From Cadophora sp. MPI-SDFR-AT-0126 (lineage: Eukaryota > Ascomycota > Leotiomycetes > Helotiales > Ploettnerulaceae): a DNA stretch of 64,000 bases. The notes under the pieces were generated by a model. The model saw only the letters and a program-made list of their open reading frames with translations, had not been told where the DNA came from and searched no databases. Below are positions 33,386 to 46,922 of the stretch, in pieces. The stretch covers positions 496,001-560,000 of the forward strand of contig JAGMVK010000028.1 in the NCBI GenBank assembly GCA_020747065.1, in the 5' to 3' direction. The stretch's first letter is position 1, and each line of letters begins with the position of its first letter. The translations under genes were made by a program, and so were the position numbers.

Positions 33386-35865
33386 TCACAATTTGCTCTT
33401 CGGATCCAGATCCGGTCCAGTGCCCTGCATATGCGATGCAGGAGCTTGTTGAACAGAGCCACTCTCGCAGCAAGAGTCGGAGGGAGCAAGAACCGACGCA
33501 GTATTTTTCAACCCAGGCACATCGATGGCAGGGTTTGCCGAGAAAAAATCTGCTGGGCGAAGATGGAGCTGGTGTATCTCGACGGGCCTAAGGCAGATTA
33601 GCAGAGTTTCAATGACATGAGTGAGTGAAAACTTACATAACAGGCCAGTCCTCAACTCTTGGATTGTGCTGCAAGTAATTAGCTCTTGTTCTCAAACTTT
33701 GGACGGAGACATACTGTCAACCCAAAGACGTTCCAGACAACTACATCGTCGTTCTCGGTGTTGTCATTTCTGGCAATTGCATCGGAGACACCGTCAACCT
33801 CCTTTTGACTTTGGTTGGTAAACTCTCCACCGGCCCATAATTCTCCGTCCTTGTATTTGGTCACCCAAACGTGATGAGTTGCGAATTGCGCTCTCTTGGC
33901 CATGATGGAGTCTGGATGTGCGAGCAATAGCTGTGATGCAGATGGAATGAATTTGTAGGCTACCGGTTTCCCAGAGACTGGGTTCAATCTCGAAGGGTTC
34001 GTCATTTTCACTGTCAAATTTGTCCATGGTGAGGCGTCAAGGTGCTGCGAAGTCTTGATCGGGGTTTGCCTGACCTAGTATCAAATCAGTATCTTTTTTC
34101 TTCCTGAAGGGTGTGTACTATGGACTTACCTCGTACCCGCTACCATATGGATTGATCTCTTTCGACATTGGCATTGGAAGACTCTCCTCTGCCACGACAG
34201 TGTTATTTAGTCCATCAATTGCAGGATCGATACGAATGCAAAACAGATGTTGATGGTTTTGAGCAAGAGCTCCCGCAGATACCACGTTTCCCCAAGGACT
34301 GGTCTTCCCTGGATCGATGTTGACCACGCTGACGATTCCAGTTGCTCTTGTCTCCACAGTGATTCCACCAGCTTGGTCGAGCTTGTAAGCAAATATATAC
34401 TCATAGTTGGCGAGAGTGATAATGAACTGCACAACTAGCTCTCGAAGTCGAGTGACAACAGCTCTGCTGGTTCTGAAATTGGTGTGCTTCCATCCAATTC
34501 CGTTGTCCTGCTCATGAAGACATATCACATTCTTGCTCAAACTTGCCTTTCCGTCTGGCTCTGTCAAGACGGCATCAAAGTATTTGATAGTCCCCAAACA
34601 ATCACAACCGAGAGCGAGGTTGTTTGCTGCTCGCCCAGCACCAGCATCTCCGAAATCGAAAGCTTGCTTTCGTTGGAAAGGGGGTCTGGGATCTCCGTAT
34701 GGGACAGTCATCTCGGAAAGGCTTAGTCTGTAAAGAATGCTGCGACCGTCGTATCTCACGTCGTGAAGCGTTGCGCCTTCTCGGGGGTTGAAGCCGACCC
34801 TGAATCTCCATTTCTGCCACTCGATCAAGTTCCCATCAACTTTGAATGATGGGCCTTCGGGTTGCGTAACATTCAAGGGTTTGACATCGGTGCGAAGTGG
34901 CTGTGAAAGGAGTTCAGGTACGTATTCGGAGGGTGAACAATGGGAAAGAATATCTCTCTTGTGTGTTCCATAAGTCAACCCATCCTCTCTACCACCAGTC
35001 GCCAATCGGTCTACTCGTACAATCTCTTTGCTGTACGTATCCATAATAGGGATGATTGGTAGCGGATAACCATAGTGATTTGAGTCTTCATTACCATTTC
35101 GGGTGTCTCTTGCAAAGCACAAACCTTGTGTGTATCGGGGTGCAACCTCAGAAGGATCTGGACCTCCATATGGCCACTAGGAAATATTAGCTGAGGAGTT
35201 CTGGACGAGCCGTGAATGAGTGCATACTGGATCAATGGTAACTACGAATCCTTCTGGAAGATCAAGTTCAGCGACAGCTTTCTTGAAAACCGGTGATTCG
35301 ACACATGCTTCGCTAAATTCTCGGAACTCGTGACTAGGATCGTCAGAACCGACTCAACAAAGTGTACAAGGGCAAGTAGGCCGAGCAATACCACTGCTTG
35401 GATGACCAAGTCTCCGAAACATGAGATGGTGGCTTCCATATTCTGCTTTACTTACGTTGTTAAAGCCGCTTGGTGCATCTTCTCAACAATCCGCTGCTGT
35501 GTCTCCTTTCCGGACTTGACATCCACACATGACTCCATGTATTCGTGCTTTTGGTCTCCTCTGATAACATCATATTGGACCTTTGCTACACGAGCCGGTC
35601 TGGGTGTGTATGACGTTACTCTTCCAGTGTTTTCAAGCTCTAGAAAGCGGGACAGCTCCTGCTTCGGAGGCTCATCGAGAAATATGGATCTGAAGTTGAT
35701 TGCCACCTGAGAGCCTCTCGCATTGAGGATCACTTCCCGAGCATAATCGGATTCTTGGATTGAAAGTTGGTCGAGTGGATGAGGAGCTGTTTTGATTCCA
35801 TCAGGATGGAGCTGGCCCGTCGTTGATTGCTGTACAGACATATTGATGGTTCGAGGATGTGGCAA
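33386..35865 (-). CDS. Copper amine oxidase (TPQ-dependent)
   Basis: Six exons (35865-35456, 35333-35228, 35176-34130, 34074-33715, 33668-33637, 33587-33386) sum to 718 residues in frame. Oxidises primary amines to aldehydes with release of ammonia and H2O2. The cofactor precursor Tyr lies in TLANYEYIFAY (consensus N-Y-[DE]-Y). The catalytic-base Asp region is AFDFGDAGAGRAANN. Copper ligands are the His pair in ALAQNHQHLFCIRID and the third His in LTHNPRVEDWPVMPV, which only appears once the last two short introns are removed. The N-terminal domains (SIQESDYAREVILNARGSQV; VRVDRLATGG) match fungal peroxisomal/cytosolic CuAOs such as AO-I/methylamine oxidase. The C-terminus ends in SKL after DPK, a PTS1 peroxisomal signal, which supports a peroxisomal methylamine-oxidase role. 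A start at the second Met (35841) is possible. Confidence 0.92.
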
Positions 35866-37439
35866 ACTATGCCTAGCCGAAGGAGAAATAGATGTGTCGA
35901 GCTCAGAAAGCGGGAGAAGGAACAGGAAAAGGAAGGGAAATGATGAATTGACAGGAGACGATACTTATATCTTGACTTAGCCAACACAATCAGGGTAGGT
36001 CCGCCGGCCAGTTGCCGACTTGTGGTGCATCCCACTTGTTCTAAAGCCCAATGCGGCAGGTCCACCCTGTGGAAGCTAAGCGAGGAGAAGGTGTCGTGCT
36101 CGAGCCAGTGAGTGGGAGAGCGGAGCGGGATGCTTGAGTGAACCTGGCGGGGGAGCTTCAGGCTTCTTGTGGCAAACATGAGCCAGAGAGATAGGGAGAG
36201 GGAGCAGGAAGAAGACTTCCTTTGGCATGATAAGATAAGTACCATTCATGGGGCTGGTTGTCTGTACTGTACTGTACAGTACAGTACCAGCAGCTCTTCG
36301 AGATATGTGCCTGAAATGGTGGCACACTCCTCCAGTTATTCCACATGTGCCGTGGTTCTGCCGCTTTTCTCTACTACCCCTCATCATTGAAACTCCATGC
36401 GAACCGTGTTGGACTTCATGGTCCAAGACTCCAAAGTGAAGAGTAAAACAGATATGCAATGAGGCGCTGTCACTATTTGCATATGTTTTAGTGGATGAAT
36501 GGATTTACTCGTACTGTTATGGCGGGGTACTGGACGGGCGGTGGTCTTCAGTCCCGCGGGGTTGACAGAAGGCGGGACTCGATCGAGGGAAAAAGATCTC
36601 GCTCAGAATCAACCTGACTCACTTCTCGATGATCTTCCAAGTTCAAAGAAATAACCCAACAAGGTTTCTTCAATTTCACCTTTCACAATCTGCATCTATC
36701 TACTCCATAGGCCATAGGCCAAAGAAGAACATGATTGCCCCTATATCCAACACAGAGTCACGTGGGAGGGGTTCAAGAAAGTATATGGGGCTGGAAGTGG
36801 AGCAGCTATCCTATCGATGCGAAGATATGAAGGAATGGATCAAATTTTCTGCCATGAGTGTATTCAATTATCCGCATGCATTTGCTGGTCATTCGATGTG
36901 AAATAGCATTGCCTTGTCAATGTCAACTTGAAAAATTGAAATCACTAAAAAGCTGCAATATCGGCTGGCAAATTAAGGTTTTAACACAATGCTTGATATC
37001 ATCGTTGTTATTATTCTTCTGTCCCAGACCCGAACGGAGGGCAGACCCTCGGACAGTAAAGCGATGTACTAAGCAGCCAATGACATCCTTCCTGGTCACA
37101 TTTCACCTCACTCGCGACAATTTTCAACAAAAACACCCCACATGGTTCTTCTATAGATACCATTGCGTTGCATTGCATCTTGTGTCCTACCTTACCCTAC
37201 TCTTGCATCTCAGTTCCCCGATCCTGCAAGATCTCTTCCCCGTCCCCCCTTCGCTCGTCGCTAGAAAACGTGACACACCAACGCCCGCCTTACTCGTACT
37301 TGATCCACCAAGGGCGGCAGAAAACTATCACCGCTTCGTCCACAAGATTTAAAATATTAACACTACCTCCGCGACGCTCAGCTCAGAACTTGGTCCCTTT
37401 ACGTTCCACCATACTGCACGGCGCATCTGTAGCCCAAAG
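35866..37439. promoter_or_regulatory. Divergent intergenic region CuAO / importin, 1.57 kb
   Basis: Upstream of both the amine oxidase (-) and the importin (+). No coding gene is supported. It contains a 24-bp perfect palindrome at 36264-36287. The importin leader is pyrimidine- and CCAC-rich near 37200-37430. Confidence 0.5.
36264..36287. repeat. 24-bp perfect GTAC/TGTAC palindrome
   Basis: Perfect inverted repeat with no spacer, built from alternating GTACT and GTACA units, about 400 bp upstream of the copper amine oxidase start. It could form a hairpin or bind a dimeric regulator. No fungal factor can be assigned. Confidence 0.7.
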
Positions 37440-40400
37440 ATGGATGTAGCTGTATTGAGAGGTCGCATCGTCGCGACACTCAGCCCTGATGCAGACCTTC
37501 GACGCCGCGCAGAACTCGACCTTAAGACCGTAAGCATATCTCAGGGCAGGCATGGTAGAAGGGAAGATCGAGGCTGATTATTGACTCGCAGGCCGAGGAA
37601 CATGCTGGATTTACAGATGCTCTCCTCGAAATTCTCCAAGCTGAGCAGGAAGCTCCTGTGCGAATGTCGAGTACGCAAACCTCCACGTCCACCCACACAC
37701 GACCCCCCTACCCCGCTGCTGCCACATGCTAACGCGAGACTGCAGCGGTTGTTTACCTAAAGAACCGAGTCACCAGAGGCTGGTCGCCGAGCGAGGAATC
37801 CCCACAGAACAAAGCTATTACCGATGATGAGAAGCAGAGGTTTCGAGAGCGCCTCCTGCCTGTCCTGGCTTCCTCCCCACCGCAGATTCGACAGCAACTC
37901 GTTCCCGTCCTACAAAAGATCCTCCACTATGACTTTCCCGAGAAATGGCCCTCTTTCATAGATATCACGGTACAGCTGCTCAACACAAACGAGGCTGCTT
38001 CGATTTTCGCCGGTCTGCAGTGCCTTCTTGCGATTTGTCGCGTTTACCGCTTCAAATCTGGCGAGAACCGAGCCGACTTCGACAAGGTTATTGAATTGAC
38101 TTTCCCGAGACTGTTGGTTATTGGAAAGGGTTTGGTGAACGAAACAAGTGAAGAGGCAGGAGAGATGCTTCATGTTGTTCTGAAGGCGTATAAGCATGCG
38201 ACTTTCGTAGGTTTAGGGGACTCGTGGTGCCAGACAGCAGAAATGCTGACAAAATCTAGTTCGAGCTTGCTGCTTCCCTACGAGAACAGTCTGTGGTGAT
38301 TGGGTGGCTGGAGGTCTTCCTAGGAACTGTCACAAAAGCTGCTCCGGCCTCTGCTCTGCCAGAAGACTTGACTGAGCGTGAGGCAAACCACTGGTGGAAG
38401 GCTAAGAAATGGGCATATTTCAATCTCAACCGTCTCTTTGTTCGGTACATAGCACTCCACCCAACCAAAATTCAATTTACTAATCTGCTGCAGCTATGGC
38501 AACCCTTCCTCGTTACAAAAAGGCAACGGAGATGACTACACCGAATTCGCCAAGAACTTCATAGACAACTTTGCTCCCGAAATTCTCAAGGGATATCTCT
38601 CACAAATCGAGCAATGGGTAGCTAAGACAACATGGCTCAGCAGACCATGTTTATCATATACACTCGTTTTCCTCGATGAGTGTATCCGACCAAAGCAGAT
38701 GTGGACCCATCTCAAGCCACACCTTGATACTCTCGTTACCCACTTCCTCTTCCCCGTAATGTGCCTCAGCGAGGACGATATTGAGAAGTTCGAGACAGAC
38801 CCAGAAGATTATCTTCACCACAAGCTCAACTTTTACGAAGAAGTCTCCGCCCCAGATATTGCTGCCACAAACTTCTTGGTTACTCTTACTAAAGTCCGAA
38901 GGAAGCATACGTTCACTATCCTGACTTTCGTAAACACGATCGTCAGCGCATATGAGGAAGCCCCAGACGCAAGCAAGAATCATGTCGCAAAGGAAGGTGC
39001 TTTAAGAATGATTGGTACTTTGTCCAGCGTCATCTTGGGAAAGAAGAGTCCCATCGCCGAGCAAGTGGAGTACTTTCTTGTTCGTTTTGTTTTCCCAGAT
39101 TTCCGAAGCTCTCAAGGATTTCTACGTGCAAGAGCTTGCGATACCGTGGAGAAGTTCGAGCAACTCGATTTCAAGGATACCAACAACCTGCTCATCATTT
39201 ACCGGAACATCCTAGAATGTATGGCAGACCCAGATCTTCCGGTCCGTGTAGAGGCTGCGCTTGCTTTGCAACCCCTAATCAGACACGACATCATCCGCAC
39301 AAATATGCAGCAGAACATCCCTCAAATCATGCAACAGCTTCTCAAGCTTGCAAACGAGGTTGATGTCGATGCTCTTTCAAATGTGATGGAGGACTTTGTT
39401 GAGGTTTTCGCAACCGAATTGACTCCATTCGCTGTTGCATTGAGTGAGCAATTGCGAGACACATACCTACGAATCGTCCGAGAACTCTTGGATAAGAACG
39501 AGAAGCGTGACGATGACGAGAGCTATGGAGACTACTTGGATGATAAGAGTATCACAGCTTTGGGCGTCTTGCAGACAATCGGCACTCTTATCCTTACCTT
39601 AGAAAGCACACCTGATGTGTTGCTTCACATGGAGTCAATTTTGATGCCAGTGATCAAGGTGACTTTGGAAAATAAGCTTTATGGTAAGTTACTAGCACTT
39701 CTGCGGACTAAAATGCTAACAGTGAGCAGATCTGTACAATGAGGTCTTCGAGATTATTGATAGCTGCACATTTGCTGCCAAGTCAATTTCCCCAACGATG
39801 TGGCAAGCATTTGAGCTCATCCACGCCACATTCAAGGCTGGTGCCGAGCTGTACCTTGAAGATATGCTCCCAGCACTTGACAACTTTGTACAATATGGTG
39901 CTGCACACCTCGTCCAGACTCCTGCTTATCTCGATGCGATGTTCGGCATGGTACAGGATATGTTTGCGGATGAGAAGGTTGGCGGAGTTGACAGAATATG
40001 TGCTTGCAAGCTTGCTGAAGGCATCATGTTGAGTCTTCGTGGTCACGCCGATCAATACGTTCAGTCTTTCGTGAGTTTCGCCAATGCTGTAAGCTATGAT
40101 ATAGATGCTGACAAAACTTAGATCGGTATTGCTATGCGCACTCTGACGAATTCTGAGGTCAAGGTCAAATCATACAAGATTCATCTGATGGAGATGGTCA
40201 TCAATGCCATTTACTACAATCCAGTACGTATTCTTGGTCCGATGGCTCCATCTACAAAACTAACACCGTTCCACCAGGTTTTGGCCCTTCATATTCTGGA
40301 GACAAATGGTTGGACAAACAAGTTCTTTAGCTTGTGGTTTTCGAACATCGACAGCTTCACTAGAGTTCACGACAAGAAGTTATCGATTGCTGCTATTGTG

Positions 40401-41175
40401 GCCTTACTCACACTCAATGCCGATCAAGTACCTACAAGTGTCCAGCAAGGATGGCCAAGATTACTCCAGGTGCGTACTAACCTCTTCAATCGGCATTTTA
40501 GCAGCTAACAGTAGGCAGGGTATCGTTCGCCTCTTCCAAACTCTCCCAGCAGCCACCAAGAGTAAGTCAGTCTCGCCTCAACGTGACCTCCACTAACCGT
40601 TTCAAGACCGCGAAGAAGCCCTGAAGGATGACTACCCAGTTGACGGTGATGCATACGATGATGACGAGGATGACGAGTGGGCCGGTGATGACACTGCTTG
40701 GAACGATGAGAATGAGCCAGAGGAGGAAGCCGATGGCAAGGATGAGAGTACTGCCTATCTCGAATTTTTGAACGAAGAGGTATGGTTTCATCAGTTGTCC
40801 ACTGTCACACTTACTGACTCGGAACAGGCACAAAAATTCCAGAACCTCGAAGACAACGATTCAGATGATGAGTTAGGCGAGGAGAGTCTTTTGGAGACAC
40901 CTTTGGATAAGGTTGAGCCATACCAACTCTTCCGCGACGCCCTCCTGAGTAAGTGACCCCTTGCGATCTCTCCAAATCAATGCTAACCATCTTCAGAACT
41001 CCAACATGAACAACCCCAACTTTATGAATCTCTCACAACATCCCTCAACCCCGGCGAACAAACCATCGTCCAAGGCGTCGTAAATCAAGCCGAGATCAAC
41101 GCTGCAGCTGCAGCCGCCGCAGCCACACAAGCCTTACAAGCTGCCCAAGTTCCCGTCACGAATGGAGCACCGTGA
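37440..41175 (+). CDS. NMD5: Importin-beta family karyopherin (Sxm1/Nmd5, importin-7/8)
   Basis: Twelve exons (37440-37529, 37592-37670, 37746-38206, 38260-38444, 38494-39683, 39730-40070, 40122-40223, 40278-40469, 40519-40561, 40607-40779, 40828-40948, 40997-41175) sum exactly to 1051 residues. Nuclear transport receptor that binds cargo and RanGTP. The N-terminus (MDVAVLRGRIVATLSPDADL, RRRAELDLKTAEE) is the importin-beta N-terminal domain. HEAT-like repeats follow, including VVYLKNRVTRGWS, LREQSVVIGWLEVFLGTV and RADFDKVIELTF. An acidic segment (DDDEDDEWAGDDTAWNDENE), then LEFLNEEAQKFQNLEDNDSDDELGEE, is the acidic insert typical of importin-7/8, and the C-terminus is Ala-rich. Yeast has two paralogues (Sxm1/Kap108, Nmd5/Kap119) and filamentous fungi usually one, so the symbol stands for the shared orthologue. 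Several introns are short (45-75 nt). Confidence 0.93.
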
Positions 41176-43794
41176 TCTAGGCGCTAGCAATGGATGATGA
41201 GCCAGGGGTAGGGCAATCAAGGTGGGGTTGTCAAATGAGTCGAAATCAAGCAAGCGTGCGTGCATGGCCGGGCGTTTATATCTGGTGGGCACTCCTCATC
41301 AACAAAGTCGTTTGAGTATTCGTGTTGTGGATATATTTCTCCTCTTTTGTCTCTGTCTGGAGCGGAATCTTTGCGATTAATTGAGCGGGCGCGAGAGCAG
41401 ATTAAGAATGGACGCATGAACGAATGTGACTATGAATGAAAGCAAGTAGGCGCGCAACAAAATTCGAAATTGAGGTTTCAGATAGGCTTTGGGCGACCAC
41501 AAGGAATGAATGAATGATGAATGAAAGGTAAGTAGATACTCGGTGGATGGATGGATGGATGGATGTTGAAGTAGATGATACATATCAATGAATTCCGTTA
41601 TCTCCACTTAGCCAACTCCACCTCATCCCAACTTCCTGCTTTTACTTGCATTCTACTCCTCTCTCAAAACAGCCAAAACAGCTAAACCACCCCGCCTAGA
41701 ACAAAGATGCTCGCTTCCTAACTCCGTCGCATCTCCCCACGTGGATCTCACATCCGAACCTTTGACCTAACACAGGCAGCACAGTACATCCCACACGATT
41801 GATATCGTAATTCTGGGAAGTAAGCTATGATCTCCTATCACCGGGTTGATAGGTGCGCGACGGCTTCCTGATGGGTTTGTGAATACGCAGGTGGGAAGAT
41901 GGACTGAGGAGGTTAGTAAGCGGTTTCTTGGACTCTTGATGTGGGAAAGAATAAAAGGGGATTGGAGCAGAGTAGTAGGTATAAGTACATAGGCGAGTAC
42001 CCCACTCTAACAAGATTTTCATCAAACGACTGGGAATGCATCTGGGGCTTTTTCTCTCCTTTTGCATGTTTCGAAAAGGATTTTGGTGCTTGACTCTTGC
42101 ATTATTGAAGAAAAAGGGGAAAATTTAAGTAATAGGTTTGGATATTTCTCGTGTATCACTCATACATTGACCCATTCAAAGTCTTACTTTTTCACGGGGT
42201 TCCGAGGGGGGCTTAGGATTCAAAAGCCGGATCACAGGAGCTGAATGGCAGCTTCAGGAGAAGATACTGCTCTATCGCAGCGATGAGGAGAAGCTCGAGA
42301 TGGCGGCGAAAGAAGATCTCTTGCTTATTTTCGGGCATTGTCTTAAGGTCATGGCTATGTGGCAGCAGAAGGATGATGTGCACATCTACCCAGGGGAAGG
42401 GGGGTTGATGGGTGAGCGGGGAAATGGCGATTCGGGACAGAGGTTGTCGCCAGTTGAGATGGCGCAAAACTAGGTGGAAAAGTGGCAGAGGACATCGGCG
42501 GATTGATTCCAGAAGGAAATGATAGCAGATGAATGGATCGAAGAATAATGGTAGATTGAAGAGAAACTTTTCTTGAAGGAAAGATATCAAAATAGCGGTG
42601 TAGAAACCTTCGTTTCTTTGTTTGTCTTTGTAGGTGGGAGAATGGTATGGTTTTTGATGGAAACATGAGACTTTGGAAATGAATAAATAAATCCGACTGA
42701 CGATTATGAACTTTCCTCTAAACCAAAGACATGTTCAAAGAGCTTTGATGGGGTCCGATGGCTGGAAACCGCTCCCAGCCGAAGTCAAAATGTCCATCCT
42801 CATCATCATCCAAGCCAGCAGATTAAGCGAGGATGACATCGCTTCTTTTCCCTATGCTAACAACAGTACCTGTTACACGAGCTAGAGATCACGGCTCTCA
42901 ACTACCACGGCAAGGCTTTCCTGGACTACCATAGGCCTAATCCAATACGAGGTGAACCCGGCCTCAAACGCCCTGCATGCTGAGAATAACAGAGACATGG
43001 GAGGGAAGGAATTTCGATACGAGACTAAGACATTGTTGAATGACGGCCGAACAGATTTGATTTCACAGTCACCACGCAGACTTAAACGGAGGTCTAAAAG
43101 AAGGCTAATCTGACAGCTCTGACACAAGACTGCTTGTTGACTGTTGATCGCTAACGGCAGCTAGCTGTCAAAAACGGCCTAGGCCTGTGAAAATCTCCGA
43201 TGCAGCCTGATAAGGGTTCGGGATCGCGGCTCAGCCAGATAACCAGAGCCTCACTTCATGATCTCACTATGCATGGCAGGGATAAGGGGGAAATGACAGA
43301 CACGGAAGAGTATGAATGCAGTGATGTGGTTCCTGATCAATCTAGCTAGGTATTGAATGTACAAAATTCCAGGTCAGGTCATCTCATTCCCAAGCAGGCC
43401 GCCTGCCACCCAGAAAATGTAGGCCCAACCAGTGAACACCGAGGTCTGATTGATCGACTGGCCTTTCCCAGCGCCGAATCGAATCAGACGATTATGCAAG
43501 TTCTTTATGAGGGGAGTGCGATGTGAATGAAAGGGGAAGGGTGTTACAGAGAAGGGTAGTTGGTGTTGGTAATGATGAGGAAGATTCCGCAATGCGTCAA
43601 CGCTCGATGCTTGCTGTGCTGGGTGGTTGTTGAAAAAGGAAAATGGGTTGCTGTCCAGAGCGAACTAAAGTTGTCATGCCTGCCCAACTTGTGCATTTCC
43701 ACAAGTGTGATGATGCAATTGGTTTAGCTGCACAAAGATTCCAGACCAGACTTCCAGAGGAAGTGTTGGGAAGAAACCATCTTTCATATCGAAC
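41176..43794. other. Convergent intergenic region, 2.6 kb
   Basis: Between the stops of the importin gene (+) and the next gene (-). It includes a (GGAT)n run at about 41543-41566. Open frames are short and unsupported. I see no gene, though this is long for a convergent intergenic region. Confidence 0.4.
41543..41566. repeat. (GGAT)n microsatellite
   Basis: About five tandem GGAT units downstream of the importin gene. Confidence 0.8.
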
Positions 43795-45666
43795 TCATGC
43801 TGCAATGCGATTATCGACTGCTCCCAGTAATGGTGGCTTGCCTGGATCTGGCTGGACCTCAGTTCGACGAGCGGATGGCGGAGCTACAGGAGACGGTGGT
43901 GGTGGGTCATCCTGGGTGTATTCATCCTCGTACTCATCCTCGTAATACTCCTCGCTCTGCGTACCCTGGCTTTGACTTTGATTCATGGCAGCTGGTTGCT
44001 GGTGTTGTGCTTGTCGATCCTGTGGAGCAGCAGATGCTTTTGGTGCGGCCTTGTTTCCCTTCTTTCCCTTTCTTCCCTTCATCTTCGCCTTCTCCAACAA
44101 TCTCCTTCTCTCCGCTTCCTGCTTCCTAACACGCCTATCCTTAATCTCGTACTGTCTGATTAAAGCCTCGGGTGGTGTACCGAAAATACGCTCATATTCG
44201 CAGAACTCGCAGATCCAGATATCTTGTGGGGCAGGAGGATGATGGAAGTTCCGGAATTCTTGCTGCTGGCGACGTTGGCGTGCTGCGATCAGATACTCCT
44301 TGCCTGTTCGACGCCGGTTCTTCTTCTTGGGTTCTTGAGCCGGTGCTTGTTTCCCAGTATTGACCGCATGGTGTGCCGGAGATCTAGCCTGGGGAACCGG
44401 ATTAGGGTTATGGCTGGCTGGCAAGTTGGGGCTTGTTTGAGTTCCATGCGTGCTCATTCGAGTGGCAGCTGGAGCTTGGTTCATTGTAGCAGAACTGGCG
44501 CCCGGCCACGCAACTGTCCCAGGGACTTGAGAATCGCAGGTGAAAGTAAATTGAGCCGAGGCAGGACTGGCCTTCTTAGAAGCTTGTTGTTCTAAGAGAC
44601 TAACGTTTTCTTGACCCCTAGCAGGGGTGATTGGACTCTTTTCTGCGTTCGCATTTGCAATTGATCTAGAGATAATACCTGGAGATTCGGCTGGAATATT
44701 GTTAGCGAAGTGAAGTTCGGATTCACCCATTGCTATGCTTACTTGAAGGTGACCACTGAGGTTGTCTTTGCTTGGCCGTCCTTCCGTTACCCCAGTTGCT
44801 CGAGGTATCAGATAGGGTTCTCAGAGGGCTCCTTCCGTTTCTCACTCGACCGTACCTTCCTCTTCCTGGACCAGATATCCCCTGACCACCGCCCGGGCTC
44901 TGATATACTCCAGCACCAATATCTTCGCCTAGATCTTCTGGTCCAACTGCACCAACAATGTCACTTGCAAGATGAACTCCATTCAGATTGGAATCTCCTG
45001 GAGTTGGGATCTTTCTCTTCTTCTTGTTGTTTGTATTTTCAAAAGAGTCATAGCCGTCTGCCGACGAAGCAGCCGAGCCTGGTGGGTGAGGTTTTGGGTG
45101 CTTAGAGTCTGGCTTCTGAACGTAGCGGAATGATCTACCAGTGTCGTCTGCTGAGTGCCTCGAGTAGATCCGACTTCGATACGCAGCCTCGTCATCATCA
45201 CTATCTAACTCTTCCACATGCCGTCTCGAGATGTAGTTACGCTCAATCTCATCCGCCCTCTCCCGCTCGCTCGGATGCTGCGATTCTACTAATCCATTCG
45301 CTCCAGTTTCTTCTCGAGGGTTGTATGGATGGTAGAATAGGGGTGTTGTGGTCTTGGGTGCTGGAGGATACTTGATCGTTTCGGCAACATCTGGAGAGAG
45401 TCTCTCACGTAGACGACGTTTGGGCAGAGGTCGAATAGGGCGATCAGGGTACGGAGAACTTGCATCTGGAGACATGTCTCGTGGTGAATCGGGGGAGTAG
45501 CCTAGAATTGGAAGCAACAAATCAGCCAATGCAAATGCAAGTGTTATCGGGCGGCATTATCTGAGAATCTGGAGGATATATGTGACTGTGAAAAGAATCA
45601 GGTGGCGGATAGGGGGACAAGAGCCCCGAGGGCGAAATGCAGCATACCCATCACAGACGCAGACAT
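43795..45666 (-). CDS. Conserved fungal protein with C-x2-C-x-Y-E motif, disordered
   Basis: Three exons (45666-45648, 45501-44743, 44690-43795) give 557 residues. The tiny first exon (MSASVMG) is inferred from a GTATGC donor and CTAG acceptor in phase; translation might instead begin at the internal MSPDASSPYP. The protein is mostly disordered and rich in Pro, Ser, Gln and basic residues. The one conserved block is near residues 420-470: IWICEFCEYERIFGTPPEAL, then IRQYEIKDRRVRKQEAERRR, then LLEKAKMKGRKGKK. It has a single CxxC pair and a long basic helix. The tail has an acidic tract (SEEYYEDEYEDEY) and Pro-rich stretches. I know this block from uncharacterised ascomycete proteins only. A nuclear or nucleic-acid-related role is a guess based on basic charge. 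Confidence 0.8.
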
Positions 45667-46922
45667 GGCAGGTGTTCCTGCCAACAAATCGTTTCCCTCC
45701 TCTCTCACAAAGCGCTCCGGTGTCTTGGGGAGATCTGGTCAGTCGAAAATGGGCAGATCCAAAGAAAAATCCAACGCAGTAATTCTCGAGACTCTCCTAT
45801 TGCTGCGGAAGCCAGTCAGCCAAGTTTCCCTGCTCGCCAGTCCTCCGTTTTACATGGGAGTATGCAGATGTTTCCTTGAAGATGCCCCGTAGAGGGAGAC
45901 CTACTTTCCGTGTACAGGTCCGAAGGGTTGGACAGGATATGCTGAGGAGGATTCGTACCTCTAATCGGAGCGTTGAGCACACCGGGTCCAAGAAGAGCAA
46001 CCAAAATGTAGAGGGTATCACAAACGAGTGGCCAAGGAATATTCGAAAGGACGTCGTCAAAGGAGGGAAAGCAAGCCCGCAATAGCAAGCCGGTCAGTGT
46101 TGGTAGCAAGGGCAGGTGGTTTGAAATCGGTTTGGTGGAATAGGGTCTGTACTCGTTTGGTCACTGAAGATGAATGAGGTGGATGGATCTGGTGTGTGCT
46201 TAACCTGGTCTCCACACAGTATTGCCCTGGCCAGACTCATCCAATCACAAAACTGCTTGGCAGAGCGCATTAATAACGCGCGAGTAATACAGTGGAGGAG
46301 AGCAGAGCAGCATCGGATAGAGATACTCTCTGATTATTCTTCATTCAATTCAATATTTGGCCATTCTAGGGGGTCACAAGAAGAGTGATACGGTTAAGGG
46401 TAGGCACTTGATATATTAGACCCTCAAGGTAATGAATGTCACAAAGTACGATACTCTCAAGCAAGACCCAACAGCCTGGAGTCGGTCTTCCAATTTGGAG
46501 GGCAGGGCACGTGAACCTATGTACGGCGCTGTTCTGGCTGGGCTGGGCTGGCAGAATTTCCATCCGTCGGCCGTCTGATGAAAGTCGAGCTCCCTCCCAA
46601 AACCCCCTCCCCTCTTCTCTTCCTTCTCTTCAGAGAGCTCGCCCACTTCACGCACAACAACACATTCGCAACAGCAGTCATGATCATACCAACGTCTGCA
46701 GTCTCTCGTTCTCTGATCTCGATTCCCCACAAAAACCTTTAATCTTAGCAGCTCCTTCGAAACGCTCCGTCCTGGTGTTGCCCTTGGTGCCCGCGACTGA
46801 GCTCGCTCACTTCCTCGACTCAATTCGCCATCAATCTCCACGCCCTATTCGACGTGGCAATTGGGCATCCAAATACAAACCGTCAAGCAAATTCTGCGCC
46901 TGCAAGTAAGTCCATTGCAACA
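45667..46922. promoter_or_regulatory. Divergent intergenic region, 1.26 kb
   Basis: Between the conserved hypothetical gene (-) and CTI6 (+). Open frames on both strands lack domains. The CTI6 frame is open upstream to about 46854 without an earlier ATG that I favour. Confidence 0.45.
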
